A DNA stretch of 64,000 nucleotides, taken from NCBI GenBank assembly GCA_018268415.1, contig JAFDWO010000036.1, positions 1-64,000 of the forward strand, given 5' to 3'. Shown piece by piece: positions 16,325 to 24,602 of the stretch (position 1 is the first letter of the stretch; the number at the start of each line of letters is the position of its first letter). Both the position numbers and the translations under genes were made by a program. The stretch is from Actinomycetota bacterium. GTDB lineage: Bacteria > Actinomycetota > Thermoleophilia > Solirubrobacterales > 70-9. A model generated the notes under the pieces. It was not told the origin of the DNA. It saw only the letters and a program-made list of their open reading frames with translations, and ran no database searches.

Positions 16325-16957
16325 ATGCCTTCCCCCAGCGAAAGAGACGAGAACATCTGGTTCTCCAGATTTGGCGATATTCCAGGCATAAGCTGGAGTT
16401 CCTCGGGCATCGACAGATCACGTCTGCCGGGGCACGACGCGAGACCGGAACCGTCAAGTTACGACGGCTCTGACTGGTGGCCGATGATCGGCAGCGATGA
16501 GGAGGGAGAGACGAGCGCCACTCCCGCCCAGCAGTACAGGGACGGTGACTTCGGCGAGGCCAAGACCGTCGACGAGGTACTCCAGCAGCTCGGTGAGGCA
16601 CTTGAGCTTCCAGGGAACCCGTCCGACTACCACTTCCTGATCGCGGCGGCCCAGGAGCGCCTCTGGAAATTCCGATTCCGGGAACCGAAGGCCCTTGCCG
16701 AGATCGAGCGACTCTGTTTTCTCGACATCGAACTCGTGCGGGCGCGACCAGGGATCATCGCTCCTTACCGGGAGGGAGAGCCGACCCTCCATATGGCCGT
16801 ATTCGAGTCTCTCAACCGGTTGTACTCCAAGGAGGGGTATCTGACTGAGCTCCAGGAAGTGCAGCGGATGGCGGTCGAGGAGTTCGGCCAACGGAAGGGG
16901 CCGCGCCTGGACGAGGTGCAGGAACGCCTGGTCGTGTTGGAGGCCGAGGATGCTTGA
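16325..16957 (+). CDS. Hypothetical 210-residue protein of the helicase operon
   Basis: I do not recognise this protein. The first 85 residues look disordered and polar (Ser, Gly, Asp, Trp-rich, with SDWWPMIGSDEE). Residues about 90-205 are mostly helical, with PSDYHFLIAAAQERLWKF and LHMAVFESLNRLYSKEGY, compatible with an all-alpha adaptor domain. There is no signal peptide, membrane segment or metal motif. It lies 15 bases after the SF1 helicase gene and overlaps the SF2 helicase gene by 8 bases, so all three are translated together. A bridging or regulatory subunit between the two helicases is a reasonable guess. Confidence 0.75.
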   Translation: MPSPSERDENIWFSRFGDIPGISWSSSGIDRSRLPGHDARPEPSSYDGSDWWPMIGSDEEGETSATPAQQYRDGDFGEAKTVDEVLQQLGEALELPGNPSDYHFLIAAAQERLWKFRFREPKALAEIERLCFLDIELVRARPGIIAPYREGEPTLHMAVFESLNRLYSKEGYLTELQEVQRMAVEEFGQRKGPRLDEVQERLVVLEAEDA

Positions 16958-19007
16958 GACTCCTCACACTGGGCTCGGCGCGGACTCCTTCCTCGAGTAC
17001 GCCTTCCTGAGGTGGGTGCTCACGCCGGCGACCCTCCCTCAGATCGTGGCGCGAGTGGAACCGCAGGCCGCGGCCACGATCGGTGAGCGCCACTACCGTC
17101 TCGACTACGAGATCGTCGGCGACGAGCAACGTGTCGCGGTAGAGCTCGACGGGTTCCAGTTCCACTCATCACGTGGAGCGTTCACCTACGACCGGCTGCG
17201 ACAGAATGATCTCCAGGCCAGCGGCAGGTCGATAGTGCGCTTTTCCTACGACGCGATACGGACGGACGTCGGTCGCTGCGTCGCCCAACTGCAGGCGGTG
17301 CTCGCCCTCGACCCTTCGCTGGCCGCTCTCCTTGTCAGCTCACCCGTCCTCGAGACGCCCGAAATGGATCCGGATCCGATCCACGCTCTCGCGCCTCCAC
17401 CGGGCGCAGCCGCCGGTGGAGATCAAGATGACTATTTCGCCTCGGTCGCCGAGCAGCTGAATCAGGCGACCCTCCGGGACTGCCAGTCTGAGGCGTTCGC
17501 GGCGCTCGCCAACTACTACGGCGGTGGCGGGAATCGAGCGGCGTGCGTGATGGCGGTCGGGGCGGGGAAGACCGCGCTCGGCGTTGCCGCGACCCTGGCC
17601 TTTACCCGCCGCCGGGCGATGGTCGTGACGCCCGGCAGCGTGATCCGTGGGACCTTCGACCGGGCCTTCGACCCCGAAGCTCTCGGCAACGTCTTGAATG
17701 GTTTGCCGGGCGGTCCACTGATCCCGGGCCAAGCCCCGCCACGCGTTCTGACCCTCGATCGTAATTTCGGTCCGATCGGGGAGGTCACCCGAGAGGAACT
17801 GCTTGCGAGCGACGTGATTGTCACGAACTTCCACTCCCTGGGAGACGGCGAATCTCCGGGCGACCTACTGGCGAAGATCGATTCCGGAGACGTCGATTTC
17901 ATCGTCGTCGACGAGGCCCACATTGCCGCCGCCGATTCCTACCAGCGGACTTTCGCCCACTTCGCCGACGCGCGCACGCTCCTGATGTCGGCCTGTTTTC
18001 AGCGACTCGACGGCAAACCGATCGACGCAGACGTCGTATACCGGTACCGGTTGATCGACTCGATCGTCGACGGCAACGCCAAGAACCTTCGGGTGCATCG
18101 CTTCGCTCCGGACGTCGCCCAGACGACCTACGAGATGGTCTGGCCCGACGGCAGCCGTGAGGAGATCGTAGGCCGCGACGCGCTCCTCGAGCTCCTCGGG
18201 GACGAGCGGAAGCTTGCGCGGGTGACGGCCAAATCGACCGAGCCGATGCGCCAGGTGATGAGGGTCGTCCGGGACGCGCTCGAGGGTCAGGCGGCTCTGC
18301 TCGCGCCCGTCAAGCCGCGCGTCCTCTTCTCGGCTCTCGGCGAGCTCCATGCCGCCCAGATCGCAGAGGTCGCCAACGAGTTCGGCATCCCAGCGGCACA
18401 TCTGCACCACAGCATGGGGGAGGCCCAGATACGCGAGACGAAGGCTCGCTTCGAATCCGATGCCGGGAATCTGCAGGCACTCGTCCAGCTGAAAATGCTC
18501 GGCCAGGGATACGACTTCCCGGCGATCTGCGTCGTGGTGCCAATGCGTCCGTACGGAAGCTTCAGCGAGTGCTACCAGTTCATCGGCAGGGGAATCCGGG
18601 TGATCCAGGACGTGCGACTCGCTGGTCAGGTGGCCCCCGCGGAACAGATCCTCGACGTTGTCTACCACGCCGAGTTCGGCATCGACGACCACATCGACAC
18701 GATCTATGCGGAGAACGACATGGATCCGCTGATCGAGCAGATTGAGGCCGACGACGAATCCCATGGAGAAGGGGAGGTGGCCGGCGACGGGGGCGCATAT
18801 GGGCAACCACAGGCAGAGGCGTTCGTCCTCTTCGAACATGGCACGGTGGAGGAGCGGATCGTGCACGGGCCTGAACGGATCGAGCAGGCCCGTATTGACC
18901 GCGAACGCCAGGCTCTCGCCCAGCGCTACGCCGACTATGTCCGAAGCACGGAGAGCCCGGTGAGCTTCGAGCAGTACGCCTCGATCATCGGAGCTCTGGG
19001 GTCATGA
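16950..19007 (+). CDS. SF2 helicase with N-terminal DUF559/Vsr-like nuclease domain
   Basis: The protein is 685 residues. The N-terminal 125 residues are a restriction-endonuclease-like domain: YRLDYEIVG and VAVELDGFQFH give the D-x(n)-ExD core with a following His, and the domain ends in IVRFSYDAIRTD. The SF2 motor follows: motif I AVGAGKTAL (about 202-210), motif II VVDEAHIAAAD (about 320), motif III LLMSACF, and motif VI QFIGRGIRV (about 542). This is the layout of type I/III restriction helicases and COG1061 proteins. The nuclease domain is of the same kind as in the SF1 helicase two genes upstream, so both motors carry related nucleases. The stop overlaps the next gene by 4 bases (ATGA). 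Confidence 0.82.
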   Translation: MLETPHTGLGADSFLEYAFLRWVLTPATLPQIVARVEPQAAATIGERHYRLDYEIVGDEQRVAVELDGFQFHSSRGAFTYDRLRQNDLQASGRSIVRFSYDAIRTDVGRCVAQLQAVLALDPSLAALLVSSPVLETPEMDPDPIHALAPPPGAAAGGDQDDYFASVAEQLNQATLRDCQSEAFAALANYYGGGGNRAACVMAVGAGKTALGVAATLAFTRRRAMVVTPGSVIRGTFDRAFDPEALGNVLNGLPGGPLIPGQAPPRVLTLDRNFGPIGEVTREELLASDVIVTNFHSLGDGESPGDLLAKIDSGDVDFIVVDEAHIAAADSYQRTFAHFADARTLLMSACFQRLDGKPIDADVVYRYRLIDSIVDGNAKNLRVHRFAPDVAQTTYEMVWPDGSREEIVGRDALLELLGDERKLARVTAKSTEPMRQVMRVVRDALEGQAALLAPVKPRVLFSALGELHAAQIAEVANEFGIPAAHLHHSMGEAQIRETKARFESDAGNLQALVQLKMLGQGYDFPAICVVVPMRPYGSFSECYQFIGRGIRVIQDVRLAGQVAPAEQILDVVYHAEFGIDDHIDTIYAENDMDPLIEQIEADDESHGEGEVAGDGGAYGQPQAEAFVLFEHGTVEERIVHGPERIEQARIDRERQALAQRYADYVRSTESPVSFEQYASIIGALGS

Positions 19008-21343
19008 GCACCGGCGAGCTGTCATTCGGCCGGAAGTTCCGCGAGGCGGATGGGGTCGATGCCCGACTCGGGCTCGAGCGCGAGGACCAGCGGCGAGGAG
19101 AGCTTGGCGCCGTCGACACGATCCTCGAGAAAGCGCTTGTCCGTGCCTTGGTCGGCGAGCGCGTTGTCAAGCTCGGCGAGCGACAGGACGACGAGGGCGT
19201 CGAGCTCGTCGGGTTCGAGGAGGGCGAGATCGCCACCTTGAACAGCCACTTCGACGTCGAGACGATGGAGAGTCGAGGGGCATGGGCACTCCCCGAGCGG
19301 GAGACCATCGTCGGCGGGACGGTGAACCTCGCGTGGTGGATGGGCCAGGAGGCCCGATTCGTCTCCAGTCTCGCCGGAGACGAACGGCGCAAATCAACCC
19401 TCCGGGAGAACCCCGGTGCTGTTTTTGTCTGGTCGGCACTCGCCCCCGTTTTCGAGGTCCTCGCAATCCCGCACGAACTCCGCTCGGCGAAAGTCGGGAA
19501 GGCCGATGTTGACGCCCAGGAGAAGCGCTGGGCGGAGCTCGACCTTCTACTGGATGCCTGCGAGATGGAAATGACCGACGCGCTGGCGCCGTTCCGCCCT
19601 CGCGGAGGTTGGCCCCACATGTCGGCCTCGGAGCGCACGGCTGCCCGGCTTGGTCTAGTAGCGGCCTGGAAGCAGAACGCAAGCGCCGAGGCGGCCGCGA
19701 GGCTTCGGATGTGGTCAATTGGCGGCCTGGTCGACCGGTTCTATTCGAAGGCAAGAAAGTCGACGCCGAACAGCCGTCAGGTGATGACGAAAGTCCATTG
19801 GCGCCCACTCGTCGCCTACTTCGGTGGTGACTGGTTGTCCTTCCTTCGCTATCTCGGCGAGGAGCCGTCGGCCTCTGAGGAAATTGCCACTTCGCTGCCT
19901 GAGCCGCGGCTCTACGTCGCCGGGGAGGAGCGTGCGAAAGCTGCGGCCGAGGCGGCGGGAGTCGATTCGGCTGAGCTCGAACTGATGCTTTCTTCCTTCT
20001 TCGGCGGGGGCGATCCCAGTTCGCCGGTCGAGCGCAGAGTCGAGGTCCTGAAGAAGACCTGGGCCGAGGTGGATGGCCTGCATGCGGCGCAGGTCCCAGG
20101 TGGGCAGAACATGTGGGGCCTTCTCGACGAGCGAGACGACCCGTTCGACGACCGATGGGATGGCTACGTCTTCGGTCTGCATCGCCAGCTTCTCTCGCCC
20201 GAGTTGAACGAAGAGATCAACGGTCAGTGGGGCACGAGCGTCATCGGGCGGGCGCCCGATCGTCTGGTGACCAGGATTCTCCCCCACGCCGGTGCTCTTG
20301 ATGCATTGGGACCCGCGCTTGCGTTCTGGCACACGATCAGCCTCGCTGCGTTCGGCAACACCGAGGGTCTTACCTATTTCGACTATGGCCTCGTCGACAT
20401 CGCTGGCAAGTACACCGACGAACTCGACGCGATGGAGGCTCTGGGGCATCCGGTGGACCGCGTCTTCTTCAAGGATCTGACGGCCGCCGCGCATCGCCTT
20501 GGAGAGCCGGAGGGAGCCGGGGGCGAGACCACCAGTCATGAGGTCGCGCCGGGGATCTCGATCGAGCTCACCGTTAGCGGAGGGCAGCCGCGAGGGCGAC
20601 GCTCCGGGTTCGAGCAACTCCGAGACGTCGTCACCGGGCATCGTCGCGCATGGGCTGCCGAGCATCTCGATGGCTATCTGAAGGCCCGGTGGGAAGCAGA
20701 TCTACGCGGAGGGGCGGAGGCGTTCAACCGTCGCCTCCAGGCGAAAGGCAAACCTCCGACCGTCAAACAGGTGATCAGCGAGTCGAAGCCAACTATCGAC
20801 CGATGGTTCGGGGGCGATGTAGGAGGGTTCCTGGGTTCGATAGGCCAAAAGGGGCCAGCCGGTAGCCCTACCTACGAACGAATTATGCCCGAGGACGTCT
20901 ACGCATTCGGCGAGGCCGTGCATCGAAATCTCGGACTCGTCGAGGTTCCTGAGGTCAGCGATTGGCAGGACACCGCAGCCGTCAGCGCACACAACGCGGC
21001 GAGACAGCACAACAATTACCGGCATTACGCGGCCGCGAATGCGTACGAGTATGTGCAGAGGTGGGAGGCGCTGGGGCGGAAGCCGGAGATGAAAGAGGTC
21101 CCCGGGGGGAAAGGCGCGATGAAATGGCTCAACGAGAACAACCTGGACGCTGCCTGGCGTCAGTTCGCAAAAGCGATCGACGACGCCATTCACGCCGCTG
21201 AGCCGGTACAGATCCGGAGGGCCGATTCAGCTGGGACGCCAGCGCCGAATTCCGCGACGGAAGCCGAGGATCCGAAATCACTAGATTCGCCGTCGCCGAG
21301 CCAGCCCGGGAAAGGGCTATTCCGCCGACTGCTCGGACGATAG
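19004..21343 (+). CDS. 779-residue protein with homing-nuclease-associated (HNR-like) repeats
   Basis: I recognise no overall family. At least two segments share a pattern: NSRQVMTKVH and YFGGDWLSFLRYLG (about 252-287), and GKPPTVKQV with RWFGGDVGGFLGSIG (about 580-612). A weaker third is LGRKPEMKEV (about 690). The pattern (G-x-P-T, helix, FG-x-W/D, helix, LG) resembles the small HNR DNA-binding repeats found beside HNH and homing nucleases. Between them lie long helical, acidic stretches. The C-terminal 45 residues are a Ser/Pro-rich linker ending in a basic tail (GLFRRLLGR). It starts inside the SF2 helicase stop codon and is the last operon gene, 200 bases before the right island junction. 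It may be the DNA-recognition subunit of the system. Confidence 0.75.
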   Translation: MSTGELSFGRKFREADGVDARLGLEREDQRRGELGAVDTILEKALVRALVGERVVKLGERQDDEGVELVGFEEGEIATLNSHFDVETMESRGAWALPERETIVGGTVNLAWWMGQEARFVSSLAGDERRKSTLRENPGAVFVWSALAPVFEVLAIPHELRSAKVGKADVDAQEKRWAELDLLLDACEMEMTDALAPFRPRGGWPHMSASERTAARLGLVAAWKQNASAEAAARLRMWSIGGLVDRFYSKARKSTPNSRQVMTKVHWRPLVAYFGGDWLSFLRYLGEEPSASEEIATSLPEPRLYVAGEERAKAAAEAAGVDSAELELMLSSFFGGGDPSSPVERRVEVLKKTWAEVDGLHAAQVPGGQNMWGLLDERDDPFDDRWDGYVFGLHRQLLSPELNEEINGQWGTSVIGRAPDRLVTRILPHAGALDALGPALAFWHTISLAAFGNTEGLTYFDYGLVDIAGKYTDELDAMEALGHPVDRVFFKDLTAAAHRLGEPEGAGGETTSHEVAPGISIELTVSGGQPRGRRSGFEQLRDVVTGHRRAWAAEHLDGYLKARWEADLRGGAEAFNRRLQAKGKPPTVKQVISESKPTIDRWFGGDVGGFLGSIGQKGPAGSPTYERIMPEDVYAFGEAVHRNLGLVEVPEVSDWQDTAAVSAHNAARQHNNYRHYAAANAYEYVQRWEALGRKPEMKEVPGGKGAMKWLNENNLDAAWRQFAKAIDDAIHAAEPVQIRRADSAGTPAPNSATEAEDPKSLDSPSPSQPGKGLFRRLLGR

Positions 21344-21443
21344 TTCGTGTTTCGCCAGAGTCCGTGCCAGCTTAGGCGTCGATCGTCGCTGATCCTGCTT
21401 GTCGCGACGACGGGTTCGCTGTAATCGGCATCCATCGTTGGGA

Positions 21444-21465
21444 TTTTGGGCACTACTGCCCAAAA
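21444..21465. repeat. 9-bp hairpin inside the right island junction
   Basis: TTTTGGGCA (21444-21452) and TGCCCAAAA (21457-21465) are perfect complements with a 4-nt loop, about 100 bases after the last operon gene. Because A and T runs form the outer stem, it could act as a bidirectional terminator. Confidence 0.5.
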
Positions 21466-21489
21466 CTGGCGTGAATCAGGGGCGTGGTT

Positions 21490-21524
21490 CAAACGGGCGC
21501 GCCGAAAGCGATTGTGCCCGTTTG
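21490..21524. repeat. 9-bp hairpin adjoining the tRNA 3' end
   Basis: CAAACGGGC (21490-21498) and GCCCGTTTG (21516-21524) pair perfectly around a 17-nt loop, 18 bases before the 3' end of the tRNA-Ala gene. Positioned between island and tRNA, it may be the tRNA transcription terminator or an integrase arm site. Confidence 0.45.
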
Positions 21525-21541
21525 CAGGAGGTTCGAGTCGA

Positions 21542-21589
21542 TGGAGCTAGGCGGATTCGAACCGCCGACCTCCTGGGTGCGATCCAGGC
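21542..21589 (-). repeat. Right island junction (attachment site within tRNA-Ala)
   Basis: This segment of the tRNA gene, from its 3' end to the anticodon stem, is the partner of the direct repeat at 2710-2757. Because the intact tRNA remains here, integration restored a functional gene at this end and left the truncated copy at the other. Confidence 0.85.
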
Positions 21590-21614
21590 GCTCTGCCAGC
21601 TGAGCTATAGCCCC
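21542..21614 (-). tRNA. tRNA-Ala (anticodon CGC)
   Basis: Read on the minus strand from 21614 to 21542, the sequence folds into a 73-nt cloverleaf. The acceptor GGGGCTA pairs with TAGCTCC (one G-T pair), the D arm is GCTC/GAGC, and the anticodon stem CCTGG/CCAGG holds loop ATCGCAC, whose anticodon is CGC (alanine codon GCG). The T arm is GGCGG-TTCGAAT-CCGCC and the discriminator is A. The CCA end is not encoded. The 3' half, bases 21542-21589, is repeated at 2710-2757, marking this gene as the integration target of the island on its 3' side. Confidence 0.93.
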
Positions 21615-21781
21615 GAAATGCCCGATTTGCAGGGAAAAGGTGCTGCGGGTCGGGTCGGTGTAGGGGCGGAGTTTAGCTTGGATGTGCGGGGATGGGCGTG
21701 ATGGGGGATGGCGGGGGAGTGGGGGTGGGACAGATTTGTTTCAGATGGTACAGAGAGTGTCTATCTGCTACACCATTGTGC

Positions 21782-22360
21782 ATGGCTAATGAGGTCGATC
21801 TTTTTGATGCGGTGGCGGGTGCGCTGGCGCGCGAGCCCGGGTCTTCGATGCAGGAGATCGCGGCTGCTGCGGGCGTGAGCCGGACGACGTTGCACCGGGC
21901 GTTTGGCGATCGGGCGACCTTGGTGGAGCGAGTGAGCGAGCACGTGTTGGCTGAGTGCTCACGGCTGTTCGACGAGGCCGGGATCGACGAGGCGCCGGTG
22001 ATGGCGGCCTTCGATCGGTTGATCGAGATGCCGCTGCCGCTTGCCAAGGCATATGCGCTGTTGCTCGCGGAGCCGGGCGCGTACCGGATCGCGAGGCTGG
22101 TCGAGGAGATCAGGACCCAGGACGATCGCTTCGAGCGCTTCTTCGCGCGCGGACAGGCCGACGGGATCTTCCGCCCGGAGCTGCCGCCGCGCTGGCTCGT
22201 CTACTCGTTCGGCGCCCAGCTGACCGCCCTCTGGTGGGCGGTCGACGACGGCTTCGTCGGCACTCGCGATGCGACGCGGCTGCTTCGCGCGACCGTGCTC
22301 ACCGGGATCGCGACAGATGCCGCCGCCGCTCCCGACCCCGGAAGCGAGGGGAAGCCGTGA
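21782..22360 (+). CDS. TetR-family transcriptional regulator
   Basis: This 192-residue protein starts at ATG 21782 (MANEVDLFDAV). The frame is open upstream, but residues before this Met have no helix-turn-helix character. The N-terminal HTH is SMQEIAAAAGVSRTTLHRAFGDRATLVERV (about residues 20-50, cited in parts); the C-terminal ligand domain is helical. The stop overlaps the GTG start of an MFS exporter by 4 bases (GTGA), so the regulator very probably controls its own operon and the pump in response to a toxic compound. A loose inverted repeat, CAGAT-N16-ATCTG (21742-21767), lies 15 bases upstream and could be the operator. No Shine-Dalgarno sequence is obvious. Confidence 0.88.
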   Translation: MANEVDLFDAVAGALAREPGSSMQEIAAAAGVSRTTLHRAFGDRATLVERVSEHVLAECSRLFDEAGIDEAPVMAAFDRLIEMPLPLAKAYALLLAEPGAYRIARLVEEIRTQDDRFERFFARGQADGIFRPELPPRWLVYSFGAQLTALWWAVDDGFVGTRDATRLLRATVLTGIATDAAAAPDPGSEGKP

Positions 22361-23901
22361 GGCCGCTCGCCCGCCCCACCGGACGCTGGACGGTGCTCGC
22401 CGTCATCTGCGCCGCGGTCCTCGTGGTCGTCGTCGACGTCACCGTGCTCCACGTCGCCGCCCCGGCGATGACCGAGGAACTGCAGCCCTCGGCGGTCCAG
22501 CTGCTGTGGATCATCGACGTGTACCCGCTCGTCGTCGCGCCGCTGCTCGTCGCCTCGGGCGCCCTCGGCGATCGGATCGGCCGCGAACGCGTGCTGTTCG
22601 CCGGCCTCGTCGTCTTCGGGGCCGCCTCGGCGCTCGCCGCGTTCGCCTGGTCCCCGCTGGTCCTGATCGGGGCCCGCGCGATCATGGGCGTCGGCGGCGC
22701 GCTGATCCTGCCGGCGACGATGTCGATCATCCGTGACGTCTTCGAGGACCGCGACGAGCGCCGCACCGCGGTCGGCATCTGGAGCGCGACGATGGCCGGC
22801 GGCGCCGCGGTCGGCCCGCTGATCGGCGGCTTCCTCGTCGAGCACTGGTGGTGGGGCGCCGTCTTCCTGATCAACGTCCCGATCGTGTTGATCGTGCTGC
22901 CGATCGCGGTCAAGCTGCTGCCGGAAAGCCGCGCCGCCGATCCGCCGCCGTGGGACATGGGCGGGGTGGTGCTGGCGGGTGCCGGCGTCCTCGGGCTCGC
23001 GTTCGGCTTCCAGGAGGGCGCCCGCAACGGCTTCGTCGACCCGCTCGTGATCGGCGTGATCGTCGCCGCCCTCGCCTCGCTGACGACGTTCGTACGCCAG
23101 CAGCTCGCGCGGCCCGAGCCGCTGCTCGACGTGCGCCTGTTCTACGACCGCGCCGTCGCCGTCGCCGTCGGCTGCGTCCTGCTGTCGATGTTCGGGCTGG
23201 TCGGCCTGGAGCTGTTCTTTGCCCAGTACCTGCAGCTCGTGCTCGGCCTCGAACCGCTCGCCGCCAGCGTCCGCCTGCTGCCGCTGATGATCGCGAGCCT
23301 CGCCGGCGGCCTCGTGGCGGCGCCGATCCTGCGGCGCGCCGGGACCCGCACGACGATCGCCGGCGGGCTGCTGCTCTCGACCGTCGCGCTGGTGCCGATG
23401 CTGGCGCTCGGCGTCGAAGACCGGTACCTGCTGCTGGCGCTGCCGTTCGTCGCCCTCGGCCTCGGCCTGGAGGTCGCGCTCGTCGCCGCCAACGACGTGA
23501 TCATCTCTGCCGTCCCGGCCGACCGGGCCGGCAACGCCGCCTCGATCGAGGAGACGGCCTACGAGCTCGGCGGCGGCCTCGGCGTTGCCGTCCTCGGCTC
23601 GATGCTCGCCGCCGTCTACAGCAATGCCCTGCACCCGGTGCCCGGCGTCGGCGCGGCGGGGATGACCGCCGCCGGCGAGTCGCTCGGCCGTGCCGTCGAC
23701 GTCGCCGCCACCCTCCCCGCCGCGGTCGGCTCCGCCCTGATGGTCGAGGCCAAGGACGCCTTCGTCACCGGCCTCCACCTGGTCCTCCTCGCCAGTATCG
23801 CCCTCCTCGCAACCAGCGCCCTCCTCTCAGCGTTCGCCCTGCGCAGCCGCTCGTCGGCGGAGCGGGCCGGCCGCGCCGCCGCGGCGGACGCGCGGGGGTA
23901 G
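22357..23901 (+). CDS. MFS drug exporter, DHA2 (14-TM) family
   Basis: The 514-residue protein starts at GTG 22357, overlapping the TetR stop. It has the proton-antiporter signatures of the QacA/EmrB/SmvA group: a first TM with VVVDVTVLHVAAP, the motif A loop GALGDRIGRERVLF after TM2, and motif C-like GAAVGPLIGGFL in TM5. About 14 hydrophobic segments fit the DHA2 layout. It should export amphiphilic or cationic toxins from the inner membrane. The C-terminus is short and basic. The long open frame that precedes the GTG in the same phase lies inside the TetR gene and is not expected to be translated. Confidence 0.9.
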   Translation: MRPLARPTGRWTVLAVICAAVLVVVVDVTVLHVAAPAMTEELQPSAVQLLWIIDVYPLVVAPLLVASGALGDRIGRERVLFAGLVVFGAASALAAFAWSPLVLIGARAIMGVGGALILPATMSIIRDVFEDRDERRTAVGIWSATMAGGAAVGPLIGGFLVEHWWWGAVFLINVPIVLIVLPIAVKLLPESRAADPPPWDMGGVVLAGAGVLGLAFGFQEGARNGFVDPLVIGVIVAALASLTTFVRQQLARPEPLLDVRLFYDRAVAVAVGCVLLSMFGLVGLELFFAQYLQLVLGLEPLAASVRLLPLMIASLAGGLVAAPILRRAGTRTTIAGGLLLSTVALVPMLALGVEDRYLLLALPFVALGLGLEVALVAANDVIISAVPADRAGNAASIEETAYELGGGLGVAVLGSMLAAVYSNALHPVPGVGAAGMTAAGESLGRAVDVAATLPAAVGSALMVEAKDAFVTGLHLVLLASIALLATSALLSAFALRSRSSAERAGRAAAADARG

Positions 23902-23993
23902 AGGGCTCGGGGCCGGGGCTGCTGGCCGAGGGTGCCGCGCGGGTCTTGGCCGTCGCGGCCGTCCGAGGTGCGGCCCGGGGTGCGTAGCCGCCC

Positions 23994-24527
23994 GACCCCG
24001 GCCCCCACCCGCCGAGATGCCCCCCGACCCCGGGCCCCGCACCCGTCCGAGATACCCCCGGCCCCGGCCCCCGCACCCGTCCGAGATGCGTCCCGGGCGC
24101 CTCATGGCGGTCCTGGCAGGCTGTGACCGCCATGAGGCGCCCGGGACGGGAGGGGGTCGTGGGGAAGGCGCGTACAGGGACGGGAAGGGGGTCGTGGGGA
24201 AGGCGGGTACAGGGACGGGAAGGGGGTCGTGAAAAAGGCGGGACAGGGATGGGAGGGGGTCGTGAAAAAGACGACACAGGGACGGCACGAGGTCGGACTT
24301 CCGTGACGGGTCCGTGCGGGAGGGGCCACACCTCGCCCCGATCGGTGATGAGGATGCCGGGAACGTCACCCTTTCCGCAACCTTCGGTCCGTTCCCGGGC
24401 CTGGAAGGAGGGCCCGGGAACGCGCTGCGTGTATTTGGCCCCCTATACGGTGGAAAACCCACGCAGGGCGTTCGTGACGGTTGGACAACACGGGAGGAAG
24501 GGTGGAGTTCTCTACGTCTCCGTGACG
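23994..24527 (+). repeat. Composite intergenic repeat, copy 1
   Basis: The 700-bp gap 23902-24602 holds no believable gene. In order it contains three units of about 32 nt (23994-24090, with GCACCCGTCCGAGAT); a 24-bp hairpin (24089-24148); four tandem units of 33-35 nt (24143-24278, each with GGGACGGGAGGGGGTCGTG or close); and a conserved block (24288-24527) with an internal stem-loop around CTATACGG. The block recurs inverted at 34633-34855 and direct at 56544-56782. Reading frames across it are GC-rich noise. The element lies between the convergent 3' ends of the MFS and beta-helix genes. Confidence 0.8.
24089..24148. repeat. 24-bp perfect hairpin with loop CTGGCAGGCTGT
   Basis: Arms 24089-24112 and 24125-24148 pair without a mismatch around the 12-nt loop CTGGCAGGCTGT. 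The same loop, on a stem with a compensated base change, occurs on the other strand at 34863-34916. Its reverse complement, exact or with one change, forms the loops at 56986-56997 and 34581-34592. This is the proposed left end of the composite repeat. Confidence 0.8.
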
Positions 24528-24602
24528 GGTCCCGGATCGGTGACGGTCCCCTCGCCCTCTCGCGGGACTCCCACGAGGGTACCTCCACTCCCCGCCCCGG
24601 CC

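Noticed and set aside
22201-23778. 525-codon open frame opposite the MFS gene
   Set aside because: Low-complexity Gly/Asp/Arg/Gln composition; it is the GC-rich antisense shadow of a clear 14-TM exporter.
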